Positions 22,421 to 34,981 of a stretch of DNA of 64,000 nucleotides are shown here, piece after piece. The DNA is from Siphonodentalium dalli (taxonomy: Eukaryota; Mollusca; Scaphopoda; Gadilida; Siphonodentaliidae), in assembly GCA_032622095.1 (NCBI GenBank), contig CP136063.1, forward strand, positions 81,445,980-81,509,979, in the 5' to 3' direction. The first letter of the stretch is position 1. Each line of letters opens with the position of its first letter. Position numbers and translations under genes: made by a program. The notes under the pieces are model-generated. The model made no database searches. It worked only from the letters and a program-made list of their open reading frames with translations, and was not told the origin of the DNA.

Positions 22421-23816
22421 AGTCCTATTATATTCATATCATTTTCTGCAATAGTAGGACGTAACATTGGCCAGTTCTATTAAAATGATAATCAGATTGG
22501 TACCCACGGGTGAGAGGATCGACAAATTTTGCATTCATTCGCGCTCAAGTAAGATTTGTTCTTCGAAATCGGTGGCATGTCGTGAAAATTATTTCACAAT
22601 AAACATGACTGATTTAAGGCAGATGGCTGTCTGTGACTATCTTTGGGAAAATAATAAGGGAATTATGTAGGTTACATTAAATCTAACACGACATTTAAGC
22701 ATACTTGGCACTCTCTATGGCTATGTGTAGCAAAATGTGATCGCGAATAACAGAATTAACCAATTCGGATATATATCTCATGCATCAAATAACTAGTTAC
22801 CCTCCATCAACGAGGCGTGGTTACAAGAACGGAGCTACTGATACATTGGGACTCAAGTATAAATGGATCTCATTGACCAATAGCAATTGCTGCCCAGTCC
22901 ACAAGAGGACATATCCAGCAAATTATCAAACCGTCACATCATACAGGTTCGTTCAGTTTCATCATCACGCAATAGAATCGTTGAATTTTGTATTGTACAT
23001 TTACCGGATTATTTTCCATGACACATATTTCGCACACAAGGTGATGGAAACTTGGTTGATTTTCCTCTTGTAGCTTGTCAGCTGCTTAACGGGTGGGGGT
23101 ATTTGTTTGTACTAGCAATAGATAAGTTGCAAAGCAAAGTCAAGGCTCTAAGCGACATTTCCAACAACGAAAATACCAGGTTTCTATATATTTCGATTGT
23201 ATGTTACTCTGTACAGTATGGTACCGGAGTCTCGTGTCACCCCATGTGCACTCGTGATTTCTAGAAGTGACTGAACATTTTATTGTAAGACGAGGTTCCC
23301 CAAATATGGACAGTTATCCAATGCTAGATGAACAGTCATATCACCCATATTTTTCTCTGCCGGTTAGTAGGTATGATTACTTCTGGAAGGCTGTACATTC
23401 AGAAAACAGCATATATAGATCGGAGTATTGGAATGAGTTTTATCATGTAGACTGATACATTTTAGACTTTTGGTATCCCAGTGTAAGTTTTAGCTCATTA
23501 TGACACCAAAAAGAAAACGACGACAATTGCAATTATTTGTATACATGACATACACAGGTTGGTACCAGGAAGCGTATAACAACTTTCTAGATAAGTCCAA
23601 AAATAATATGGGTAGGGACCTGTCTGACAACATACCATATTTTGTTTATGGCCGTTCATGATTAAATCATTATAATTCACACACACGACATATCTAACGC
23701 CAGATGTGTTGCAGTTAAATTCAAATGCACCTATAGTTATTACGCCACCTAGTGTGGTGTTTCTAGCATTTGTTTTTTTTTATATCGCATGGAGTACAGG
23801 GCGAATGTATTCTTGG
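22421..23816. other. No gene seen
   Basis: Unique-looking sequence. Several 60-97 codon frames on the plus strand (22467, 22780, 23052, 23267) lack domains, splice context or similarity to one another. They are not supported as genes. Confidence 0.4.
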
Positions 23817-24830
23817 AGATTGTTTGTACCTTACTCAATCGTACCGATATAATCACGTAGATGCCGAAATTGTAAAGTTAACGTCAGCGGTGTATAATAC
23901 GTTTATGAAAATATGATAAATCCTATCGATAGAGTCAGGACAGGCTCAAATTGTAAACTTAAAGTCACCGGTGTAATAATATGTTGTTGAAAATATAAAT
24001 AATCTGATAGCCTGAAAATATTGTATAACCTATTGGGAGCCCATAATAAATGGGAATAACCTATTGGGAGCCCCTGCATGTAGTGAACTGAATTGTGGGT
24101 ATTTTATGGAGATTGTTTGTACCTTACTGAATCGTACCGATATAATCACGTAGATGCCGAAGTTGTAAAGTTAACGCCACTGGTGTATAATATGTTTATG
24201 ATAAATCGTATCGATAGAGTGAGGACAGGCTCAAATTGTAAACTTAAAGTCGAAAATATAAATAATCTGATAGCCTGAAAATATTGTATAACCTGTTGGG
24301 AGCCCCTGGTGTAGTGAACTGAATTATGGGTAATTTTAATTGGAGTGCGCATGTCTGTTTTTTTTTTGTAGTAACGGCCATCTTTTATTTTCTGTAATTA
24401 TGGTAAGAGTTTATGGTTTAATTTATTTATTATTTAAGTTTGTTTCAATTTTTGAATGGTTTTATGTTAACCCAATAATTTGTATTTTGTTCGAAACTGT
24501 GGAGTGTCACCTCAGTGGTAGTCTCCAATTCTGTGGTCGAGTGGGCGAAGATTTTTTTTTTGTACCTTACTCAAATCGTACCGATAGAATCACATAGATG
24601 CTGAAATTGTAAAGTTAACGCCACCGGTGTATAATATGTTTTTGAAAATATGACTCAATCGTATCGATAGTCAGGACAGGCTGAAATTGTAATCTTAAAG
24701 TCACCGGTGTAATAATATGTTGTTGAAAATATAAATAATCTGATAGCCTGAAAATAATATTTTACCCATTGGGAGCCTCCTGGTATAGTGAGGTGAATTA
24801 TGGGTAAGCCCCCTGGTGTTGTGAGGTGAA
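23817..24830 (+). repeat. Three diverged copies of a 200-270 bp repeat
   Basis: The marker order GATTGTTTGTACCTTACT, CGTACCGATA, ATCACGTAGATGCCG, GTAAAGTTAACG, ATCGATAGAG, GGACAGGCT, AATAATCTGATAGCCTG and TTGGGAGCC occurs at 23817-24083, 24109-24306 and 24562-24780. An unrelated T-rich stretch separates copies two and three. Confidence 0.75.
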
Positions 24831-25105
24831 TTATGGGTAATATTATGCCTGTTCTATTGTGATAACCGCCATCTTTTATCTTTGGAATTATCGGCGTGTT
24901 TTATGAAAATGTCACCAAGATTTCTCCACTCGATTCTTTTAAAATGCACCCTAATCGGTCAAATTCTTTTGATAATTCTATCTAAATACATCTTAGCTAC
25001 TATTCGGATCTGCTTTCCCGGTCGAAAAAGGTTTAGTTTGACCAAAACGGCTATTGACAAAAGTTTGTTTATAAAATAGCGTACTCGATAAACCCGTACT
25101 ACGGC

Positions 25106-25488
25106 CGTAGATGGTTATCGAAAACAAATTCAATTTCTTCCATCTAAAACATAATTACGCGCTGGACTCTGTCATTTTAAGAATATATAAGTATTACACA
25201 CAGACACACGAATTCTCAACTCAAAATTTTGAAAAATGACAGTTTTGTCAACATAAATCGATTTTATTTGCAAATCCCATGTTAATTGTTATTATTAACT
25301 TATTGTTAAATTTTATCATCGAAAAAAATTCATTTCTTCCACCTAAAACATAATTATGTGCTGTATCCTATCATTTTAGGAATATATACGTATCCCACTC
25401 AGACACACCAAGTCTCAGCTTAAAATTTTGAAAAATAAGAGATTTATCAACATAAATCGATTTGTATGGCAGATCCCATGTTAAATAA
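25106..25488 (+). repeat. Tandem duplication, about 205 bp period, two copies
   Basis: AATTTCTTCCATCTAAAACA ... CAACATAAATCGATTT ... ATCCCATGTTAA at about 25128-25285 recurs at about 25328-25485. Copies are clearly diverged. Confidence 0.75.
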
Positions 25489-25564
25489 ATTTTAGGGCCC
25501 TTCAAATGTTTTCTGAGCTGTTCCATATTGGCACCAGAGTCCATATTTGACTGGTTCTACATGA

Positions 25565-26420
25565 TAATTGTGCAACAGTACAGTCGCGTTACTTTATACG
25601 TCAACATTGGTCATTATCACTCGACAAATTTATTTCGGTCTATCGTATCAACCCCTATTTCCCCCGCGTAGCCTGACTAAGTGTCAACATTGGTCTTTAT
25701 CGCTCCACTAATTTGTATCATTTCATCGGTATGAATTCCATATCCAATTATCCACATATAACCAACCCAATCTCTAATCCCAGTCCAATTTATTTATTTT
25801 TTTCATCGCTATAGTCACGTTACGAAATATTTTATTGCGTGATACTTGTACTTATATGTCTATGGTATTACTATAGTATACCGTATACGTATATCAATTG
25901 CTATTCCTTTCTATATAATTCTGGTGCCATCTATAGAGATAGAGATAATTTCCGACCCCCCCCCCCCCCCCCGGGGCCCCCCAATTTTATATCATTGCTG
26001 CTTTAGTACAGTCGCGATGCATTACATGGCAACATCGCTCCACTAATTTATGTCAGTTCATCGGTACGAACCCCTTTTTCTCCGAGTCCATATAACCAAC
26101 CAACATCTTATCCCGGCCTAAATTATAATTTTTATTTTCATCGGTATAGTTGTGTTACATACATATTTTTTATCATTTGATTCTAATTTGTATTGTACCA
26201 CTATAGAAGTCCATAAATTACTATTCTGGCACTATATAGAGATGACTAAAATTCTGACACCCCCCCCCTATTTTATAACCTTGTTGCAACAGTAGAGTTG
26301 AGATGCATAATATGTCAACATTGGTCGTTATCGCTCTACAGATTTATATCGGTTCAACCCTTAGTTCCCTGTAATGTCCACCCCTCCCTCAATTTATTTT
26401 TTCATTTGTATTATAGTCTC
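25565..26420 (+). repeat. Diverged tandem repeats with poly-C tracts
   Basis: The order ACAGTACAGTCGCG, GTCAACATTGGTC, TTATCGCTCCAC, ATTTATATCGGTTC, AACCC recurs about four times (near 25572, 25685, 26003, 26288). C runs interrupt at 25956-25972 (17 C) and 26260-26268. Non-coding. Confidence 0.65.
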
Positions 26421-26669
26421 GTTACGTACACATTTTTCTTTTATAACTTTTGCTTCAACGCGCCGAGTTCTAGCTGCTGCAGAGAATACAAAACTGACAA
26501 CATATTGAAATGTAAGCAGGCTTCAAACTAATATTATCCAATAAAAACTCTGGCTACATCAGAAATTTGTGTATAAGGTGTACTCGCATTTGTTGCGTTA
26601 AAAAAAAAGGTCCCAAGTCAAGGTCCAAATCCCCAACAAACTGATGTGAGGTTTAACTCCATCTACATA

Positions 26670-26798
26670 CAGTAATGTCCAAAGTAATTGATCACTTAAC
26701 CACAGCAGAATTATGGGTAATTTTTCAAGATTTTAAATCCTGAAAAATTACCCTTAATTCTGCTGTGGTTAATTGGTCAATTACTTTAGGCATTACTG
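26670..26798. mobile_element. Mariner-type palindromic MITE 1
   Basis: A nearly perfect 129 bp palindrome starting CAGTAATGTCCAAAGTAATT and ending with its complement, flanked by TA on both sides (26668-26669 and 26799-26800). TA target duplication and CAGT ends fit the Tc1/mariner superfamily. No coding capacity. Confidence 0.85.
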
Positions 26799-26844
26799 TA
26801 GCCCATATAAGGATGTGAGGTCTAATGATAACCCCATCCACATA

Positions 26845-26972
26845 CAGTAATGTCCAAAGTAATTGACCACTTAAGCACAGCAGATTGTGGGTAATTTTTC
26901 CGGATTTTTAATCCTGAAAAATTACCCATAATTCTGCTGTGGTTAAGTGGTCAATTACTTTGGGCATTACTG
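26845..26972. mobile_element. Mariner-type palindromic MITE 2
   Basis: Second copy, again between TA dinucleotides. Its left and right flanks (CATATAAGGATGTGAGG and TCTAATGATAAC) repeat those of copies 1 and 3. The MITE has therefore been tandemly duplicated together with about 47 bp of flank rather than inserted three times. Confidence 0.85.
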
Positions 26973-27018
26973 TATCCCATATAAGGATGTGAGGTCTAAT
27001 GATAACTCCATCTACATA

Positions 27019-27065
27019 CAGTAATGTCCAAAGTAATTGACCACTTAACCACAGCAGAATTATGG
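27019..27065. mobile_element. Mariner-type MITE 3, left end only
   Basis: The first 47 bp of the MITE, preceded by TA and the same flank, then broken at GAATTATGG. Confidence 0.8.
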
Positions 27066-27568
27066 CGTTCAATATGGTCTACCTAATTCTGCTCCAAAAA
27101 CATGTATATTGAATATATGGATGTTTATTGGGGGGAAACCGATTATTTCAATGATATTTTCATTAACTGGCATCCAAAAACCGACCTACGGGAGCGCGCT
27201 TCGCACGCGACTGTTTCTTAAGTATATGTGCATATTTAATAAGTCAACAATTGGAAGCACAACAAATAAGATTGGCGGGGTCCCTTGCGCTTGCGCGATC
27301 TGTCCATCAAAACATATTTAGACATCTCAAGACACGTAAGACCCAATAACTTAATATACAGAATAGATACATCTATTGCCTGAGTGACTAATATTTATAT
27401 TTGTTACAATGGGGTCAAATAGTTGCGAAGCCAGCACCACAATTCTTTCCCTCCATAGTAAATATTAAAACAACTTATAAAGAATTATTTATTTACCTTA
27501 TATTTGGTATGGAGCGTCCTTGGTTTACTGGAGTTCGGATTGTTAACATCACGTCACCAAGTCAATTA
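27066..27568. other. No gene seen
   Basis: Two 70-78 codon frames without recognisable domains. Nothing else supported. Confidence 0.4.
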
Positions 27569-27576
27569 CTCGCGAA

Positions 27577-28541
27577 CAGTGTTCGCGCTGTCGGTAGCCA
27601 TATTAGCCAATGGCTAATCTTTTTCGAATTTGGCTAATAAAAATTTCATTTGGCTAAACTTTTGGCTAAACTTTTTTTGACCCCAAATGGAGACTGAAAG
27701 CATGAATTTTTGGCAAGTGGGTTTTCAATTCTGTGATGTGAACGATCTAGTCCGAAAACATTGTAAGTGGGAATATATCGCCGACTGTACAAAAGGAAAC
27801 CCGATCGCGGACAGTACAAAGGGAAACCCGTCACTCTGCACGAAACAGCAAAATATCATTATTTTACATTTAATCCGCTAATCCCCCATTGTCTGTCTGG
27901 TCACTCACGGGACTCCTGCACAATGCATGTTTATGATGACATTGTATTTATGACGGTCAAGGTTTATGAGCACCAAGTGTAAGACAATAGCTTAATCAGC
28001 CAAATGTGAATCACGACAGATATTTTATGGCTATTTGTCGTCAATACCGATACATTCAAAATAATATGCATGCTTTTATGACAGATTACAATTTGATAAT
28101 GGCGTAACAATATTAAGTTATTAGTTTCCAGATGTCACTTAAATATTTTCGCAAGGATAATTAATATTTAATGATTTTTAAAAAGATATTGATATAAAAC
28201 AAAAAAATAATGACATTAAGAAGGACAATCCCGGGTTACCCCCCCCCCAAATCACTCTTCCACATAAAGATTAATTAATAAATTTTTAATAAATGATATA
28301 TATCAAAATATTTCTAGTTCATCAAAATTAGTTAAATTATTGTGTATTTTACCTGTGTCTGTTAGAGTTGACGTTTTAGTCATTAATTGTGAACCGACCA
28401 GAAAACGATGATTTAATTTGGCCATAGTTTTTTTTAATTTGGCTAAAAAACATTTGGCTAAAGTTTTTTTCATTTGGCTAATAAAATTTTCATTTGGCTA
28501 AACTTTTGGCTAAAGTCTTTTTCGGTCCAGCGCGAACACTG
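27577..28541. mobile_element. Complete non-autonomous hAT-type element
   Basis: The element is 965 bp with 14 bp terminal inverted repeats, CAGTGTTCGCGCTG at 27577 and CAGCGCGAACACTG ending at 28541. It is flanked by a perfect 8 bp target duplication, CTCGCGAA (27569-27576 and 28542-28549). CAGTG ends and an 8 bp duplication are hallmarks of the hAT superfamily. It encodes no transposase. Just inside both ends lie clusters of ATTTGGCTAA (27605-27675 and 28415-28516), in the same orientation at both ends rather than inverted. A related, reversed right end is at 48293-48429. Confidence 0.9.
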
Positions 28542-28549
28542 CTCGCGAA

Positions 28550-28963
28550 GCCACAGCCATAACTATGTCCCTCCATAGCAATTCTCAAAACAACTTCTTA
28601 AGAACAATTGACAAGGTCAGTCGCGCAATTATTGGAAGAGCCACGGTCAATCATTTTTTTTTAAACCAAATTTTACATTTAAATTATTCCTTATTTAACC
28701 AAAAAAAAAAATTAAATGATAAAATTAACTTTTACTACTTGCTAAATTTTATCTTTTAATTATTTCATTTAAATTTTAGACTAAAATTTAAAAATATACA
28801 GTCCCAGTATTTACAGTATACTAAGTCCAAGTCTTTATAATCTGTTGAGTGACCCCACAGTCATTTACTTGCTTTGTTAGTAATAATTTGAAGGATTACT
28901 TGTTTAAACGCAATTGTTATCAAAATATTTTATGTATTTTTTATAATTTCTATTTATATGTAA
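28550..28963. other. AT-rich, no gene seen
   Basis: Very AT-rich with poly-A and poly-T stretches; nothing recognised. Confidence 0.4.
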
Positions 28964-29710
28964 CTAGAAGGTGACCCGACTTCGTCCGGGGTTTGACCTT
29001 GAATTGTCTATTTTGAAGGCCAAGGTCAAGTGGGGTCACGATTTGACCCGTCCAAAACACTGCCCGAACAAAAGTACCCGTCGAAATCCATCCGGTTTTA
29101 CCCGATTTTACCTTTTAACCCGATTTGATTTCCACTCAAGTATATAAACGCGCCTCATATACACACGCTCATTAATTATCAAGTTTCAACGTAAAGATAA
29201 ATTACCATCGGTGCCCGAGATATCGCCAAGACGTCTGAAACAGTCAAATGCATCGGCAGGTTAAGAGTTAACGTGATCTAACTTTATGACCTCTAACGAC
29301 GTCATAGAAGTTACGCATTGTTTTTACCCTGATAGAAGATCGAACCACTTCTTCTTAATAATTGAGGCAGATAACTAAAACGGATACATACATATTATAT
29401 ATCGTTGGAAAGAGGAAACACGAAAGATTCTCATAGTGTCATTATTATGACTGGCATGTTATTATTCGCGCTGTTTCGAATCGATTTGTAAGCACCGAAC
29501 TGAAATATATTAGCGCAAAACGGCGTAAAAACAGATTTGACCTCGGCACGTGAAAAGTTGACCTCGCACGGACAAATTAATAGGCCTATGTTGGTCCTGA
29601 CCCGAAAATACCCCCACATACCAAGTTTCATCGAAATTGGCTCAGTCGTTTTTGAGTCCATCGATTACAAACAAACAAACAAACAGATCTTCCAAAATAT
29701 ATAATAGATA
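28964..29710 (+). mobile_element. Interspersed repeat with ACAA-repeat tail, class uncertain
   Basis: It opens with GGTGACCCGACTTCGTCCGG and closes with CCAAGTTTCATCGAAATTGG, a (ACAA)n run (about 29666-29686) and a TATATAATAGATA end. This 3' block is a pattern I associate with RTE-like non-LTR elements and SINEs that share their tails. No transposase or reverse transcriptase is visible. The 76-codon minus frame at 29431-29661 falls in the tail and is not a gene. Confidence 0.5.
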
Positions 29711-30305
29711 CTATAATCTTGGTGGCGTTACCATTTCTGACTATGGTTTTCTTGTCCCACTATGCGCGACGTGAGTGGACCGTGTGTAGTGCGTATTATA
29801 TTGTGGTAGTGTTTGATATGCAAATGGCTAAAACAAAATGGGGATCACGAGTCTTGGTGTAATTTGTCGCTGCATCTCAGAATGACATATAGCAACAACT
29901 TCTGTGCAGACCAGAATCTGTAACTCATCTATAACAACTCCGAATGTGCTGAGCGAAATCAGTAACTGAACATGATAGCCGTAGTTAATTATTTACTGAA
30001 CAGCGTGTGGGGAATACATGCATGTCTTTGTACAATCGGGACGATATTGGGACGAGGAATTATTCGCCATATTGTTTTCCGCCGGTGTTGCCTGTAAATA
30101 CGAATATTGAATACAGCCCGATTGATACATCAATGACATGTGTTTTACGTTTCAAACACCAATGGTACTTCCAACAGCAGCAGGTCTCCTGGTCTGAATA
30201 TGACCCGTTCAGATGTAACATAACGTAAACAAGTTTACTTTTCCACCAAGTTCGAAACAACATTTGATATTTCTGAAGGTTATCGCGTTCATATTTTGCA
30301 AATAG
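29711..30305. other. No gene seen
   Basis: The 73-codon frame at 30007-30228 has no motif and no clear splice sites. Unassigned. Confidence 0.35.
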
Positions 30306-30560
30306 AGCGTTCCTTCATGGCGATCTTGTTCGTGCATTAAACTGACAAGTCAGTACTCAGGCACTGTGCCAAGTGTGCATGGGGATGTCAATTCTGCTAA
30401 CATCGCCGAAAATCTCAACGAAATCGACCACACCACTCCACAGAAACCATCGCCTGAACAACGCGCAATTGTAAATAATTACATCTCGATTCTGGACGCA
30501 ACAAACGGCGACAAACGAACGCAAATGATTTTGCCAACGAGAGTCATTGAATTTAATTGA
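30306..30560 (+). CDS. Possible terminal exon of an unknown protein
   Basis: The frame is open from 30306 to TGA at 30558-30560. Its later part is hydrophilic and of ordinary amino-acid composition (IAENLNEIDHTTPQKPSPEQ, then ISILDATNGDKR), unlike the surrounding AT-driven frames. CAG sites at about 30351 and 30358 could serve as splice acceptors. I recognise no domain and no partner exons in the window, and there is no good start codon. It could equally be a chance frame or an old pseudogene. Confidence 0.25.
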   Translation, partial: SVPSWRSCSCIKLTSQYSGTVPSVHGDVNSANIAENLNEIDHTTPQKPSPEQRAIVNNYISILDATNGDKRTQMILPTRVIEFN

Positions 30561-33500
30561 TATATAAGAATGACGGTGTGTGTTGTAAAGTTGGATTTAT
30601 ATTCATAAAAATAACTACTTTGAGCAAGATTATTCTATATTTCTATTTGATCACACTACCTGAGTGTTTCACATCACTTTAAAATAGTCACATCCTATTA
30701 AACCGCCATAAACAGAAAGAATGGTATCTAATAGTCAGGTTTTGTTCTTATACCAATCATAAATATCGCGAACATTGCAAGTTATTGTCACGTTTGTACG
30801 CGTGTATAGACACACTCGGAACTCCCGGATCGCCCAATGAGAATGATTCGTTGCGCTGTGGAAGGCGAAGATCAAATTATTGGCGCCATCAACAATCGCT
30901 TTCAAATCACACCAAATTTTAATCGACCCATTCTACCCGTACTCAGTTCAAAACCCACCTAATCCACGTTACTTCCTGATTGGGAAATGATCATAGAGAA
31001 CACGTGTACACAATATAATTTTTTTGCAAAGAGATCAATATTTGTTCAATGCAGTTAGTATTTTCTCCTAACATATGGTAATTACGTCACATACCAAATA
31101 AGGAAACTATGATAGTATTTAAAACCGACGTATAATGCGCGCGAATCTAAATAAGGAAATGACGCAATATCGTGACTTTGCTTATAAACAATTCACTGTG
31201 CTTTTTGCGAGAAATTAAACACTCGACCTGCGTTTTCTCTGACACAAAACATGTTTTGTGAATAATATCGCATCCGTATCGTCATTATACTATACTATTA
31301 GTGTATTATTGAGAAAGTTATCATAATTTGATATACAATTGTTATTTCTAAATTATAACCTACAACGAAGACCGCCCGTGTTTAATATGTGATGTGAAAA
31401 GGGTCGCCGCATACCATGCATTTAATTTAAATTCTGTACAAATGTTGTGTATGTTGTCACATTTCTCGTATTTTGACTGGACCACAAGGCCTTCTTCCGT
31501 GCTTCGTTAAATAAAGTTTATATTATTTAGCTATATTGATAGCCATATCATTTAACTGGCGGTGGGCTAAGTAAATGATTAATGTTTGATATAAATAAAT
31601 CTTTTAGATTTTATTTATGGAATGGCAATAATTAGCCTACTTTAAAAAAAAAACAATATGAAATAGATATAAATATCAAGCCGATCCGACAGATACATGT
31701 AAATATCAATTCCAAATAAATATCGATATCATATCCAATCGACTGGATACATTTGTATAACATTTTCTCCGGATATTTGCATGGAATTCCACATTCAAAA
31801 TGCGACTTACTTCTCACTCCTCCTGAAATTCAAAACGTTTATTTAGTAATAAAGATAATCATATATAATACGTAATAAGCGTAGTTTATAGACGTAGGAC
31901 ACTTATGATTACGTAAACAGTCATCTATCAACTTATACTAAGGCAAAGTGTGCATGTATGGCGCTGTGCAGAGGAAATTATTATGAAGTTATTATGGTTA
32001 TTTAGTAACTGGGGTGGGGCACGGTGTTGATTCAATTTTAGCACAATGATCACATATGAAGTGTATATAGCTACACAGTAAACGCTTTCGTTTTTGTTAA
32101 ATCTTCGATAGAATTGGAGAAAGAAGAAAGATGAGAAAAAAGATGGAAAAGACAGAAAAGGCGATAAGTAAGTTGCATTGATCTCAAGATATGTAGAGTT
32201 GAACTCATGCGGCAACACGGGGCTATATACATAGTAATCTTGGGCCAGAGAGACTAGATCTATGCCGCCACTAGGAATTACTAGTTTTTCCTATTTTGTT
32301 CCTGGGACTGGGGCAGAAATGTAACTATTATTAGAAAATTATAACATCAATATACTGATTGTGTTGGCAACAATGAGTCTCGTTTTAATTCATTCGAAAA
32401 TATATACGTTTTATTTTTCGGATTTACGCGCTATATACTGTACTCGTACTGTACACATCTCTTTATAATTTTGTAATTGTTTCTTTCGTCTACTTAAAAT
32501 ATGGAAACACTAGTCTGGTTCTATGCGAGATTGTCAAAATCCGAGTATGACTGAAAACGTGATTTTCAACACCCTGATTGTATTATATTGTTGTCTGCAT
32601 GTCTGAGTCTTTGTGTATCGCTGAGTCTTTTGTGTATCACTGAGTTTTTCATACACAAGAGTCTCTACAACATAATTATAGTAATGCCATGTTTCTTATT
32701 TGTCAGCCAGATTTCATGCGTCCCTGACTGCCGAAACCAACCTATCCAATTAAATTGACCGTGCACTAATGAGACGGCCATTTTGAAGTTTTGGCTACTG
32801 TCATTTGTGACCGGTTCGAAAAGAAACTGACTACGAATGCGAACGAAGCATTGTGGCAATGAAGCCACCAACGTCATTGAGAGAACCCCCCCCCCCCCCT
32901 AATACGAATATTCGACAGTTGTCCTGTAGAGAATATGCCAATTGTAACATTAACTGGTTCAGTGCGGCAAGCCCATATTTGGACCCTACGTAAGAGTGCG
33001 GGAAGCCCAGATCTGGGCTTTGGTGACGTCAATGTATTGTTCGTTTAGTTTAATCATTTAAATCAAGTTGTCAGGTAATATTTTTGTAATATAGTTACAA
33101 AATTATATAACTAAATTGGGATATTGTGAGTTTGAATGGGTGCTGACCGATCAAATTGTCGGAAAGGGTAGTTTTATTGCGAAAAGTCGAAGGAAAATGA
33201 CCTTTTGTTTTTCACAACGGCGCTCGTCTTTTGAATCTCGCCGACTTCCGGAAAGCGGAATATTTCTTGAACGGAGTTGTGCACTTAAAACATTAAGTTC
33301 TCTCAATTAAATTAATGTTTATATAAAGAGGTATTCATCACTGCAATGGTTTTGAAAAAATAAATTTTTATTGTGTTTGTTATTAATTTATTTTGTAAAG
33401 TTCTGCAAATAAAACACGTTGGGCGATGAAAAATCGGCCGACTATCTAATGCTGTTAGCTTCTCGCAATGATTTGGTTGGTGTCAATGCGTGTTTGCTTT

Positions 33501-34000
33501 TGGGCATACATTTTAAAGAATATTTTAATTCATCATAATTCCCCTTATAAACACGAAAGTGCCCAACTGGATTGACATACTTTCGAGAGTACGCCCAACA
33601 GAATATGCAGGGGAGATGATGACAATAGATAGGTGGCGACACCACGTGGTGACTTCTAATTAACCGACAAAAATTCATGGCGGCTTTCTCAAGCTCGCAA
33701 AACAGTCGCGATTTTCATGCGAATTAAAGCACAACTATTTAGAAGAATGTTGTAACAATGCATGTGAATGTATTTTTATCTATCTACACACGCGTATGTC
33801 AACAACTGGATGCTGTCTTTCATTATTTAGTAATATTTACTGCCAACAAAGGTTTGTTTACTTTTTGCCGACACATAAACAAAAAACAGGTGGCTATGTT
33901 TACAATAATGCCGGCTTCACGTGTGTCTTCTGTCAAACCTTTACGATTTTCTGCGAGCTTTATTTGATAACAAACAATAAAAATAAAGTATTTTATTCCA
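30561..34000. other. Long stretch without a supported gene
   Basis: AT-rich sequence with a 14-base poly-C tract at 32886-32899. Frames of 60-100 codons (31632, 31928, 32665, 33116, 33442, 33796) show no domain. No tRNA, repeat array or transposon end was recognised. Confidence 0.4.
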
Positions 34001-34860
34001 GGTTAAGGGTGGATACACACATGCATGTAATCTCTGTAATTATCGTGTATTTGGCGTTTTACATGGATCATACAGACCATGTAATATGTGTCCGTTGACA
34101 ACCCAATCATTGCGGTTATGTATGACCACAGTGAGCCAAGCTCTGAGCGTGCAGATAGCCGTTGACTGAACGAAGTCGTCAGGCCACTTAAAATAATTAT
34201 TCGCGCGATAACCCAAATGTTGGACTTTCTGTTTAAATCATTGTCAGTCTTCTCTTGAGTTTTATACCGGTGATGGCCCCAGGATTTCCCCAACGCAGGG
34301 GCTATGATCCCCAACATGGGGGGCAATATTATCAGGATTTCCTTATACGCATGCAGGGGCTTATGATCCCCGATTTGGGGCTATATATGACCCCGAAAGC
34401 TACCAGGCGGGGTGGCTAACTCTGAGCTATTTAAGTAAACATATTATATTGTACCTTCTGGCCCAGATTATTCCGACCCATACATTCAACTAAGTCCCTT
34501 AGCGATTTGAAGCTTTCGAAACCCCACACTAAGCAAGCATCATTGTCGAAAATGTTCTACATCAAGCCTGTATACACCAGATGTGTCGCTTCTGGTGTTC
34601 GTGCATAAATAAAATGCCAGATATCACACAGACTTAACTAATTTCCACATCCGTAAGAGAAGACATGTTTTTGACTGGCCTTAAATGTCCTGATAGCAGA
34701 GAGTTTGACTTCGCTTATGACTACTCATGCACTTGTCTGGCCTGTTAACAATGAACAGCTCGCGCGCAATGATTATTGTGGTCAATTATTGGTGTGGCCA
34801 TGTAAAATACATGTATTTTACATACAGAGATTACATGCATGTGTGTATCCACCCTAAACC
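34001..34860. mobile_element. Non-autonomous TIR element, possibly piggyBac-related
   Basis: The left end GGTTAAGGGTGGATACACAC (34001) and right end GTGTGTATCCACCCTAAACC (34860) are inverted over about 38 bp. TTAA at 34003-34006 and TAAA at 34855-34858 next to GGGTGG/CCACCC suggest a TTAA target, as in piggyBac, with the right copy mutated. The interior has repeated GATTTCC...GCAGGGGCTTATGATCCCC motifs (34285-34370). No transposase is encoded. A related truncated copy is at 61627-61813. Confidence 0.75.
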
Positions 34861-34981
34861 AACGGGGCATATATTTTAGGGGGTTTTCAATCAAATTTTG
34901 CAATCTATTGATATTTACTTGATTAATTAGGACCGACAAAGGACACTAGTTACATCACAGTTTTCGTGCTTTTCAATAATC

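Noticed and set aside
29431-29661. 76-codon minus-strand frame
   Set aside because: It lies in the tail of an interspersed repeat; the open frame is a by-product of that conserved non-coding end.
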